A DNA stretch of 64,000 nucleotides from Phymorhynchus buccinoides (taxonomy: Eukaryota; Mollusca; Gastropoda; Neogastropoda; Raphitomidae). The stretch lies in the NCBI GenBank assembly GCA_017654935.2, contig CM065682.1, positions 40,409,466-40,473,465 on the forward strand, given 5' to 3'. This document shows positions 1 through 12,400 of the stretch, piece by piece; the stretch's first letter is position 1, and every line of letters begins with the position of its first letter. Below the pieces are notes generated by a model. The model searched no databases. It was not told where the DNA came from and worked only from the letters and a program-made list of their open reading frames with translations. Both the position numbers and the translations under genes were made by a program.

Positions 1-531
1 CCAAATTTTTAACAATACAGATATGGTAAGACCATGGTTTGTTATTTTGCCCATTTTTATAGTGCATTCATGGGACCTCTCCACATTCTCTTACAGTCTT
101 ATTGCAGGTTCTTTGTGCTAAGAACGCTTCAAAGACCCTAAATGGGAGTCCAAGGGAGCCTTGATTTTAGTATCACATTATTTTGCACTATAAGGCAATT
201 CACATTATGTATTGGGTAGAAATGTAGTGTGATGTGTGTGGCTGTTAGTTGGACCAACGGTTCACTTTGGTTTCTTTTATATGGACAGAGTTGTGATGCT
301 GTTACATGCATAAAATATAACATTGCGTTCACTTAAGAACAATAACAAAGAACAGTTTCAAAGAACAATAACTCAAAATAAACACAAAGAATAAAACTCT
401 GGAGATTGCAATCCAGTCAGCCATTGTTACAGTCGGCCAGTAACGGACTTCATGCAAAGTAACCAAAATAGTTCAGTTCCTCTTGTTTAGTGGAAACAAA
501 CCTTTACAAATTTATAACAGCTGAGATGCTA

Positions 532-704
532 GGTGTAGAGTGGCACAGTGGTAGCGCGTTTGCCTCGTATCAAGTAAACTTTCCTTCCTTATCAGTCACA
601 CAAAAATCGCATGCAAAAATTTGGGTGGCGCGCCTCTGGCTGCGATGTGCTCTCCAGGTGGGAGCAACCCGAATTTCACAGACGCCTCTGTGACTATAAA
701 GTAC
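532..704 (+). mobile_element. tRNA-derived SINE, internally deleted copy
   Basis: The head GGTGTAGAGTGGCACAGTGG carries an A-box-like TGGCACAGTGG, then GTAGCGCGTTTGCC. The middle, including the B box, is deleted. The body GGTGGCGCGCCTCTGGCTGC and tail CTCTGTGACTATAAAGTAC match the fuller copies at 5169 and 44886. Confidence 0.85.
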
Positions 705-947
705 ATAACCTAAATTTCTGTGTATTACAAAGAAATCTCTGGCGAATTCTGAGACAAAAGACTTAACTCTCCAAATTAATACAGATCCAACAACCAACCC
801 TTATTGGGAGATTAAAGGATTCAAAAGCTTATTGGGACACCAGACACAGAGAATTTATGAGTTTTTCTGGTGGCTCTAGGGAGATAACTCTCCTGATTTA
901 TTACACCTTCCCTTGATCAAATAGATGGCATGATCTACTTTTGCCAC

Positions 948-952
<5 letters not shown>

Positions 953-999
<47 letters not shown>
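953..999. repeat. (GA)n microsatellite
   Basis: An uninterrupted GA run of about 40 bp in the region left of TECPR1 exon 17. Confidence 0.9.
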
Positions 1000-1095
1000 A
1001 TGACTTGCCATCAGTTGACAAAATGCCTTCTATTGCACCGCTTATGTGAGAAGGCAATAAATCTCCCTGAAGCGCTCGTTCAGAGCCCAACCTAC

Positions 1096-4000
1096 CAAAG
1101 GCTGTACCATGGTGACCTCACTGCGACACAGCACATCCCCGTTGGTGCCGATGGCCCACAGCGCCAGAGGCTGGGAGGGGGAGGGGCACTGGTCCACCTG
1201 CAGGGAAAGGTCGATCATCTCCGGGGGACCCACGCTGACCCATGGGCCCTGGGTCACCAGCTTGCACTTTCTGTCAGACCCACAGCAACACAACAAACAA
1301 CTGTAGGGTTTATGGATGGAAGTTCAGTTTAACGTCGCGTATCGGCTTTCGCCATGTACGACGGGCTGAACAAACAAACCAGGGTATAAACAAAACTTTA
1401 TGTTCCTGAATCACTGTCTTAGCCAAAAGGCAGAGAAATTATCAGAATTCCTTAATAGGGTTTATAAGGAAGGAGGATTCAAATAATTTTCTATCAAAGC
1501 AAAATACATAAATCTTACTTCGTTGATTTTGGGTAGTGTCCTACTGCCTTCGTCAGCGTAGAATGCTACATTATGAATGATGGCTCAGTGCATGCGACCA
1601 CTTTGGTTGCCATCACCCTACACAATCATTTTGAAGATAAAATGAACACTTTGGTTGCCATCACCCTACACAATTATTTTGAAGATAGAATTAACACTTT
1701 GGTTGCCATCACCCTACACAATCATTTTGAAGAAAGAATTAACACTTTGGTTGCCATCACCGTACACAATCATTTTGAAGATAGAATTAACTCATTGAAG
1801 TCGTTCCGGACATATATGTCCAGAATTAATAGATAGCTGTCAATTTGGTGCATTTGCTTCAATGGAAGTAAATGCTTGCACACCATACCTTGGTCACTTC
1901 TAAAGTCGCTTTGCTCCCTTAGACCACAATTTTGCCTCTGACTTTGCTTTTGTAGTGGTTTGTTATGAGGTATACGTAACCAATCGGTGTAGAGAGTTTT
2001 TCTATATAAAGTCTATATATAAAAAAGTCTGATCTACCACTTCCCTATGTCTAAACCTGAAGTAAAAACCCGTAATCTTTTGTTTATGTATGTTTTGTTT
2101 GTGTGTATGGCTGGAGTGATTTGGGAGTTTTTTTAATACCGTATTGTATGGACTATAAGGCTATACTTCTTTTTACTTTTTTTCTGCCTTACAATGTGAC
2201 TGATAATATAGTAAGGAAATAGAGTAACAAAATCTGAATTTTGAGTCAAATTTTGGGGGTGCGCCTTATAATCAGTAAGATACGGTAATTCAAAATCGTT
2301 GCGATGCGAATGAGTTAACACTTTGGTTGCCATCACCCTACACACAGCTGGCTCCTTCACCTGCTCCACTGTCGTCTCCTGGTGGTGTCCCTCAGGCCCT
2401 GGTGGCCATGGTAGGGGCGGTGGAAGTTGGAGGCGTACTGCCACCCGTTGTTGCTCACCCCGCCGGCTGTGCTGAAGTCCACCATCCAGTCACTCACCTC
2501 AACACACCAAAACAACAAAGCTTAACTCAATGGAGTCATGTCGGAGACATCATTCCGGCTGTGCTGAAGTCCACCCTCCAGTCACTCACCTCAACACACC
2601 AAAACAACAAAGCTTAACTCAATGGAGTCATGTCGGAGACGTCATTCCAGCCGTGCTCAAGTCCACCATCCAGTCACTCACCTCAACACACCAAAACAAC
2701 AAAGCCTAACTCAATGGAGTCATGTCGGAGACGTCATTCCAGCCGTGCTGAAGTCCACCATCCAGTCACTCACCTCAACACATCAAAAAACTCAATGGAG
2801 TTATGTCGGAGACGTCATTCCAGCCGTGCTGAAGTCCACCATCCAGTCATTCACCTCAACACACCAAAACAACAAAGCCTAACTCAATGGAGTCATGTCG
2901 GAGACGTCATTCCAGCCGTGCTGAAGTCCACCATCCAGTCACTCACCTCAACACACCAAAACAACAAAGCTTAACTCAATGGAGTCATGTCGGAGACGTC
3001 ATTCCAGCCGTGCTGAAGTCCACCATCCAGTCACTCACCTCAACACACCAAAACAACAAAGCCTAACTCAATGGAGTCATGTCAGAGACGTCATTCCAGC
3101 CGTGCTGAAGTCCACCATCCAGTCACTCACCTCAACACACCAAAACAACAAAGCTTAACTCAATGGAATCATGTCGGAGACATCATTCCGGCCGTGCTGA
3201 AGTCCACCCTCCAGTCACTCACCTCAACACACCAAAACAACAAAGCTTAACTTAAATGCCGGTGTAAAACGTTTGCTCAAAAAAGGTTCAGACCCCATGG
3301 CCTTCCTTAAAATTTCAAATTCCTTCAACATTATGGGATGATACGGATGATATGTGTCTGTTCCAGACCGGAGGACGTTAAGCAGAATTTCATCATCACC
3401 ACATTTTATCCAAAGTTTTCACACAGTGTCTGTTCATTTGTTTGTGTTTTTTTCTTCTCTGTATTTTATGAGGTGCAGTATTATGTATGGTGTAGGGGTC
3501 AATTTTAGAAAAAGAAAAAGTGAAATGTAATCTATATATGTACAGTCTTTGGAGGTTTTGCACCGAGGAAGAGACATGGTCTCGAAATTTTTTCAATTTT
3601 AATAAATCTTTTAACAGTTATTTCCATTTGTTGTGTTTTCTTTATTTTTTCTGCTATTATGTACAGTATAATATAGTGAAATTGTATGCAGACTAAAATT
3701 TTAGCCACCAATGAAAACCAATCTCACCCACTGCCACTGCGAGGAGGGCAACTTGATATCTTCGCGGGACTTCACAAACACCCCTTTGGGAGTGGTCCAG
3801 GCAAAGTTGTTGTGGAGAACACCCCTGGTCAACACACACAGAGTCTATTCATTTTGCAGAACGCTTACCATTTGCAGAAGAAAGACAAATGGCCAAAATC
3901 TAAATAATTAAACGTTTCTTTTCAGGTAGAGGTACCCAGACTTTAGTCTGCGATTAACCCTTTCACCGCCAAAATCGTTAACCCTTTCACCGCCAAAGTT

Positions 4001-5114
4001 GCATTTTAGCACCACAGTGATTTAACACCTATGTCACTAAAAGGCATCAAATTGGGGTCTATTATCCAAAGACCCTATTGTCTTAGTTTTGGGAAGTAAA
4101 GTTAGACCTTATTTTATATATTTCACAGAAGAATCCCCAATACTGCAGATGGATTTTGCTCTCAACACTGGTAAATTTAATGGAAAGTTTTGGCTGAAAT
4201 ACGGCTGGCGGTGAAAGGGTTAAATATGCCAATCACCTGGCCAGATGGCTTTCAGCATTGGTTGATATTAGCCTCTTGTAGGGGCCACTAGTAAAATGAA
4301 AGCTGTACAATAAACGATTTTCTACAGTGATGGAAAATCATGGTACAGCTTATGTGGAAGACTATGACCATAAAGCCTAGATGTCACAAAGAGTGATTAC
4401 TTCGCAGCCTACCAACCTTGCAAAGAATGAAGTCAACTTTCTCACTTCCCACCTGGAATGTAAAAAGGTGGAAGGTGGGAAGTGTTAAGTATGGCAACAG
4501 AGGCAGTGAGTGAGTTCACAATGATCCCCACCTGTAGTGTAGGTAAAGGTGGGAGTAATAAAACGGCTTCAGTCAGCTGCGGACTGCAAACTCCTTTGTA
4601 TATTCAGGCTTTTTGCTATGATTTTCAAACTAAAGGGCATTTGCACTAGCTCTTAGTGGTGCAGCCATTGGTTGGCTTTTGGGACTTTCCCCAACACCAG
4701 CTGTCCTCAAATCCCTTTGGTTGAGAGAGTGAGGATGTACCCTGGGCGGAAAAAGTGTTGGGGGGTATTTAAATGGTGATGTCAGTGCCCACCCATCCAT
4801 TCAATCACATTTATTTTGGGATAAAATGCACATAATCAATGTTAAGGGGTGCCTGCCAGAACGGTATATATCAAAAGGAATAACGAACACAGATAGACAG
4901 TTCTGGCAGGCACCCCTCGTATTCTATCTCTATCTGTCTCTCTTCATCTCTCTCTCTCTCCTCACCCTCCCTCTGTCTGTCTCTCCCTCTCTCTCTTTCC
5001 CTGTTAGTCACCTGCTGCAGTAGCCCACCACAGGGAACCACTTCTGGTTCTCAAACACACAGATGGTGCGGTAGTCGACCTGCTCCCTCAGGTTACTGGC
5101 CATCTCCGACAACT
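1096..5114 (-). CDS. TECPR1: TECPR1 exons 14-17: second DysF domain and following tectonin repeat
   Basis: Exon 14 (5012-5114) holds ICVFENQKWFPVVGYCSR, the DysFN start. Exon 15 (3728-3824) holds NNFAWTTPKGVF and LPSSQWQW. Exon 16 (2361-2497) holds VSDWMVDFSTAGG, NGWQYASNF and RRRQWSR, the DysFC signature. Exon 17 (1096-1270) starts KCKLVTQGPW and holds LALWAIGTNGDVLCRSEVTM. Each block aligns in order with human TECPR1 (YENQRWNPVTGY, SLQWAWVSDWFVDFS, GWQYASDF, RKCKLVTSGPW, DVLCRLGVSELNP). The remaining C-terminal repeats should lie to the left of the window; bases 1-1095 hold no further exon that I can recognise. Confidence 0.92.
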
Positions 5115-6928
5115 CTGCACAGCACACAATTATTGATGATCACCATATTGTATGGACTACAAGGAGCAGGTGTAGAGTGGCACAAAAGTAGCGCGTTCGC
5201 TTTGTGTCAAGTAAACCCGAGTTCGAACCTGGGTACAGGGGATTTTTCCTTTCACTTTGCACTAGGCCTTATGGTCTTAACGTGGAGTCTTTTGGATGAG
5301 ACGATAAACCGAGGTCCCATGTGCCCATACACTTAGCATACGTTAAACCCAGTGGCAACGAAAAAGTTGTCATTTGGTCAAAATTTAACCCCCCCATCAG
5401 TCACACAAACATCGCATGCAAACAATAATAATTAAAAAAATGGGTGGCGCGCCTCTGGCTGCGACGCGCTCTCCAGCTGGGAGCTCTAATAGTTTCCAAC
5501 TATATTATTAATTTTATAAGGCAGGGGTCTCAGCAGATTAGGTATGTCCTGCTGTGACAACCTTAAAGAAACCCCCCCTCAGTAGCAACCTCAGGGTCTC
5601 ATTGACAAATGTATTGTCAATAGATGGCAGTATTGACAATGAATTTCACAGACACCTCTGTGACTATAAAGTACCTAATACCTAATCATTTTAGCAGGTG
5701 CACCTCCGAAAATTGACACAGCATTTTGATTTTATTATAGGGTACTAACAGGTCTGCACGTTGGTTGGGTCCATGGTGAAAGCAGTCTAACCTCTGGTGA
5801 AAGTATTAAGAATAGCCATTGACCACATTGTAGATCTAGGGGATGTGGTGAAAGCAGTCTAACCTCTGGTGAAAGTATTAAGTATAGCCATTGACCACAT
5901 TGTAGATCTAGGGGATGTGGTGAAAGCAGTCTAACCTCTGGTGAAAGCATTAAGTATAGCCATTGACCACATTGTAGATCTAGGGGATGTGGTGAAAGCA
6001 GTCTAACCTCTGGTGAAAGCATTGCAACTGACCACAATGTAGATCTAGGGGATGTGGTGAAAGCAGTCTAACCTCTGGTCAAAGCATTAAGTATAGCCAT
6101 TGACCACAATGTAGATCTAGGGGATGTGGTGAAAGGAGTCTAACCTCTGGTCAAAGCATTACCATTGACCACATTGTAGACCCAGGTGGTGCGGTCAAAA
6201 CAGTCCTACTTTTTAGTTTAGCCTTTCACCCTCTCAGGGCAATAGGCCCTAGGCTGCCAACAAGAGACCTCCACAGCCCCCTGTCCTGTGCCTTCCCTTC
6301 TGGCTGGTTCCAGGTAAGACCCATCCTTCTGGTGCCGGCTAGATCTCTTCGCAAACTGATCTTGGAAGCACCAACTAAAAGTTGTGCTCTCGACCCCATC
6401 CCAACCTCCCTTACAAAACAGTGTCTTGGTGTTTCGAAAAGCTTTTCCTCTGTGATTTAAGAGACATGGTTGTACGAATGAGGGAGAACGTAAGTGTATC
6501 TGCGTGTGATTCAGTGAATGGAAGCGCAGAGAAATGCTATGTTTTATTATTATTAATATGTTTCTTGGCCAGCCTCTCTTTCTTTTGCAATGTCAGGGCT
6601 TGTCTGGTGGCGTTTGACGCTGGCTTCTTTAGTGTGTGCCCAATAATAATAATAATAATAATAATAGTGAATCATTTATATAGCGCATTCCTCCACCAAA
6701 TGTGGAGCTCTATGCGCTTAACAACAACAAAAATTAAAAGCAAGAAATTCAACAACAAAACGAAATAATCACTCACGCACATGCAAATAGGCATACACAT
6801 ACACACCCCACCCACACATACACGCACGTACGCACATACACACACACACACACACACACCGTTACCATCACCACCACTCACCCCACCCAAAAACACAATA
6901 CAAAATACAATCAGTTGAATAAAGCATC

Positions 6929-6986
<58 letters not shown>

Positions 6987-9900
6987 CATCCCCTACTTCT
7001 TTTACCAATTTGACTTTCCACTGGCAATTGATCTAAAGCAATTCTCCCTGTGAGGATACCGGGGGTCTTTCATATGCTCCCCCACTTTCTGGAAGTTCTG
7101 TGCTTGTAACTTCAAAAACTGCCACTCTCTTTAACTCTGCCTTTTCCCTTTACTTTCTATCATCTACTGTCATTCTGACTTATTGGCCCATTCACCTGCC
7201 TTTTCAAAAAAACAAAATCTTCCAAATATTTTTTCTCCTTTGAGCTCCTCCGAAATCGGAATGTGTCGGCTGTACGCAGCGGGGAGACCAGTGAAAACTG
7301 AAAACTGGACCTTGCCCATTATGGCCATATGGCCTGGGAACGCAGAAGCAGAAGAAGATCTAAAGCAGTCTTACCTTTGGTGAAAGCGTTGCCATAACCC
7401 GCATTGTAGACCCAGGGTGTGTGGTCAAAGCTGAGGGCCCAGGTCACCCCACAGGGCGTTGTCTCAATCAGGGCCATGTGTCCACCCTGCTGGCCCCACA
7501 TCCTGATCGTCCAAGATAAACAAGGTCTTTTATTTTAATTTGTGAACTTGTCTGGGATAAATGACATCTTTTCTTTTCATAGTGAATATTCAGGGGAAAA
7601 AAAGATTTGGCAAAAAATAGCAAATAGCATTAACATAAAAGTGAGTAATTAAAAAAAAGACAATTAAACCAAAACTTTGGGGTTTCATTAACATAAAATG
7701 AGGTATGGAAAACAAAGGATAAAATAAACAGCATATGAAAGGAGGTGTGATATTTAGTGCTCTATTCTCAATTTGTTTTTAATGCATATCCCTGGTGCAT
7801 TCTTATTCATAATCTAATGCATTTTTATTAAGACGGTAGTTTTGGTAAATGTAAGGAAATTGCTTTAGGACATCTTTGTTTGACAGATGGGTATATTTTG
7901 TCAAAATTCTCAGCACAAGAAGTCCAGTTCAGCTAAAGTTACACACTGAAAGCTATGTACAACTGCAAATTGTCACAAACCCATATATTTGTTTCCCTTC
8001 GTCTGCACTTTATAAGATGTACATGCCTCATCTCTGATCATATGCTTATTCTTCTTAAATATTAGGGCTTGAACAATATGCACTGTGTTGCCACGTGAGC
8101 CAAAATCTTATAGCAGATCTGTTTACACAAGTCTTGGGTAGTCTGGACGGCTGAAATGAGTAGTTTTGGTGTAAAATATGTAGATTTATTCATTAAACCA
8201 TCAAACAATGTTCACTCAAAATAAGTAATTAGAGCATTGTTTTCAATTTTGAAGAGTAGTGGAGGTCCAAATTGAGTAGAATACTACTCGAAAAGAGTAA
8301 ACAGGCCTGTGATAGCAATAGCACAGAGTCACGATGAACAGTAAAGGCAGGTGAAATGAAGCATTCACATGTCACAGGGTCTTGGTCTGGTGTCGTCCGG
8401 GTTGTGGATGAAGATGTGACCAGGTACGGTCACTGAGCACACAGAGCCTGGTGCCAGGGGGCAGCTCAGCTGCCACAGCGACAGATTGGCCATGTTCACA
8501 ATGCCCAGCTGTGACGGGAAAAACGGCCATTGTCAGCAATGTCATCACATCTTAATTGTCGTCACTGTTGTCATCAATTTTGATATTTAAATATAGGGAG
8601 CTGTGCCAATCAAGACTCCTTTTTATTCACAAAAACACAGGCAAACACACAGAGATAAATAAGACCTTCATTTAAATACTGTTCTTACATGTGGGTGTTC
8701 TTACAAAACAAATCCTACACAGATAGACATACATACACAAAGGTGGAATTGACAAAAAATATAAATATATAAATAAACAGGCTTTCTTTTATTAACTAAA
8801 GCATTCTTTTTCATGATGGCCCTCGTTCAAATGCTGTTCAAGACATTCCTCTTCTAAAAATATAAAAAAGCAACAACAGCCTCCCACACTCTCCATCCCC
8901 TCCATTTTATTTTATTTTCCCCAACAACCTAGCAGATCAACAGTTAGCTAGTTCATTTTCATCTGTATTCTTTTCTGTCGTACTATTTCTTCTCAGGCCT
9001 TGAGCCTTTTCTTCTAGCAAAAGTGGTCTAGAACCTCCCTGGTTGTGTGGCAAAATAATCAAAGTGGCCATGTAGTGATGTACCGCCAAGAAGAAGCGTC
9101 TCCAACACAGACTAACAAAGAGAGACATATTTGAACACAAACAAAATAAAAACAAATACACAGGCCTTTGATTTACTGAAGTATTCCTGCTGATCTTACA
9201 AAAGATATCCCATAGAGACAGTCAAACACTCAGAGGCCAACTAGACAAATAAAAATGCACAGTGCTAGGCCCTCAATCAAACAATGAAATATCAATGTCT
9301 GTTGTTACATAGCTGTACCCATTCTCTCAGCTCTGCTTCTGATGTGGTCTGCAGCGTAAGGGGAGAGATAGAGGTGTCCTTGTCACAGGTGTAAATGGCC
9401 AGGTGATGGTCGTCGCACATCTTGATGCAGCGAATCTCCTGCATGTTCATCTGAATCACCTGACACACAGAGAGACACACACATCCTGATGCAGCGAATC
9501 TCCTGCAGGTTCATCTGAATCACCTGACACACAGAGAGACACACACATCCTGATGCAGCGAATCTCCTGCAGGTTCATCTGAATCACCTGGCACACAGAA
9601 ACACACATCCTGATGAAGCGAATCTCCTGCATGTTCATCTGAATCACCTGACACACACACATCCTGATGCAGCGAATCTCCTGTAGGTTCATCTGAATTA
9701 CCTGACACTCAGATAGACCATGTGTGTCTTGACACAGCAGCAACTCTTTTGTAGGTTCATCTGCATTGACTTACCCACATGCACAAAACACACATATCTC
9801 ATGTAGGTTCATCTCGACTGCCTCACACACACATATGCGGACGCACACACACACACACACACACATTACAAACAAAGACATCATGACGCAAAGAATCTAT

Positions 9901-11577
9901 TGCAGATTTATATACATCACTTGACAAACGGACACAAATAACTGATATCAGTAATATTTAATGGTATTACTCTTCTAGTCACAGAGACTAATCTGTACAA
10001 TTTGGGCTGCTCCTACCTTGAGAGTGTATCACCGCTATTGCAGTGCAACCCTTTATATTTTGTATGTTTTTGAGTGTGACTGAAAGGGAAGCGAGGTGTG
10101 TGGGTGTGTGGTGGGAGTGGTAAAGTTTGGCTAAAAGACACCTTTGTTGCCACTGGGTTCTTTAACATGCATGCATGACATGCATGAGCACACAGGACCT
10201 CAGTTTTTGTCATCTCATCCGAAAGACTTATTGTTCAGACCGTAAGGTCTAATGGAGAGTGAGCAGAAAAACTTTCTACTGGGGCCAGGAATGAGATGGG
10301 GCTTGTTGTCTACAAGGCGAACGTGTTACATCTGAGCCTCTAGCACAAGAATAGGCACAGAATGAAGCATGGACACATGTTCACCTGGGTTTGTGGTTGA
10401 GCTTGAACTGTATGGTCAGTATGTTCACCTTGGGTTTGTGGTTGAGCTTGAACTGTATGGTCAGTATGTTCACCTTGGGTTTGTGCTTGAGCTTGAACTG
10501 TATGGTCAGTATGTTCACCTTGGGTTTGTGCTTGAGCTTGAACTGTATGGTCAGTATGTTCACCTTGGGTTTGTGCTTGAGCTTGAACTGTATGGTCAGT
10601 ATGTTCACCTTGGGTTTGTGCTTGAGCTTGAACTGTATGGTCAGTATGTTCACCTTGGGTTTGTGCTTGAGCTTGAACTGTATGGTCAGTATGTTCACCT
10701 TGGGTTTGTGCTTGAGCTTGAACTGTATGGTCAGTATGTTCACCTTGGGTTTGTGCTTCAGCTTGAACTGTATGGTCAGTATGTTCACCTTGGGTTTGTG
10801 CTTGAGCTTGAACTGTATGGTCAGTATGTTCACCTTGGGTTTGTGCTTGAGCTTGAACTGTATGGTCAGTATGTTCACCTTGGGTTTGTGCTTGAGCTTG
10901 AACTGTATGGTCAGTATGTTCACCTTGGGTTTGTGCTTGAGCTTGAACTGTATGGTCAGTATGTTCACCTTGGGTTTGTGCTTGAGCTTGAACTGTATGG
11001 TCAGTATGTTCACCTTGGGTTTGTGCTTGAGCTTGAACTGTATGGTCAGTATGTTCACCTTGGGTTTGTGCTTCAGCTTGAACTGTATGGTCAGTATGTT
11101 CACCTTGGGTTTGTGCTTGAGCTTGAACTGTATGGTCAGTATGTTCACCTTGGGTTTGTGCTTCAGCTTGAACTGTATGGTCAGTATGTTCACCTTGGGT
11201 TTGTGCTTCAGCTTGAACTGTATGGTCAGTATGTTCACCTTGGGTTTGTGCTTCAGCTTGAACTGTATGGTCAGTATGTTCACCTTGGGTTTGTGCTTCA
11301 GCTTGAACTGTATGGTCAGTATGTTCACCTTGGGTTTGTGCTTGAGCTTGAACTGTATGGTCAGTATGTTCACCTTGGGTTTGTGCTTCAGCTTGAACTG
11401 TATGGTCAGCATGCCGTCCATCTCCTCCCCCACGCCTTGCTCCATCTCCAGGGAACAGTCGTACCACGCCCCGCCCCTCCCCTTCCACTGGATCTTCATG
11501 CACGCCTTCTTTACCCAGCTGGACTGGAATGACAAAATCCATGACTTCAGATAGGTTCACATATACATGTGGGGGGT

Positions 11578-11608
<31 letters not shown>

Positions 11609-12366
11609 CTACTAAATCCCAGCAAACCTGAAAAGCAGAGGTTCAGAGGTCGCCTAGTCCCCAGCAAGGTACAGAGGCAACACTCCTATTGGAGATAAAG
11701 AAAAATGCTATTCTAAAAGGATTTGGTAGGCTCTTCTTGAAGCACAGAAATGCACAAGCCCTCATTCCCATTCCAGTGCATTTCTATTCTTACATAACTG
11801 GAAGTACAAAAGAAAAGGTCTTGCAAGGTTAAAAGTGAACTGTTCTTAATGAACATGACTAGTACTGTTTGCAACCCACTTGACCACACTGGGCTATAAC
11901 ATATTATATATCAAGGACAAAAACATTCTACTATAAGTTTGTGCTTCATGTTCTCTTTTTAATCTTATTTAACCAAACAGGGCTAAAATCAATCAAGGAA
12001 GAAACGAGATCAAGACACTATTCTAAGCATTCTCAATTGAAAAGTCAACAATATTCCTCTTCAATTTATCATTTCATCAATATTTGCTGGATATTCTGGG
12101 GGTTTTCTCCCTGGATCTCAATTGTTTTAAACCCCCATTCAGCTTAAAGACACTTTCCGTTTTCTTTTCTTTCTCATTTGATTGTTAGCCTCCATTTATT
12201 ATCTTTCCTACTTGCAATAATCAATGTGCAGTCGTTGTTGTTTTATTTTTGTTTTTTTATGTGAGGAAAATTATGTAGGACTTAAAACACTGATGTACAT
12301 AACGTACACAACATTCTGTTGTGTGCATGTGTGTCAAAGTCAAAGTTTTTATTTTCAGATGGAACA

Positions 12367-12400
<34 letters not shown>

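Noticed and set aside
2498..3252. CRISPR-like array
   Set aside because: Direct repeats of 92 bp without unique spacers, in an animal gene; it is the exon 16 acceptor array.
10340..11560. Open frames of about 385-406 codons on both strands
   Set aside because: They arise because a 45-bp unit without stops in several frames is repeated about 23 times. Only the minus frame continuous with exon 10 has biological support.
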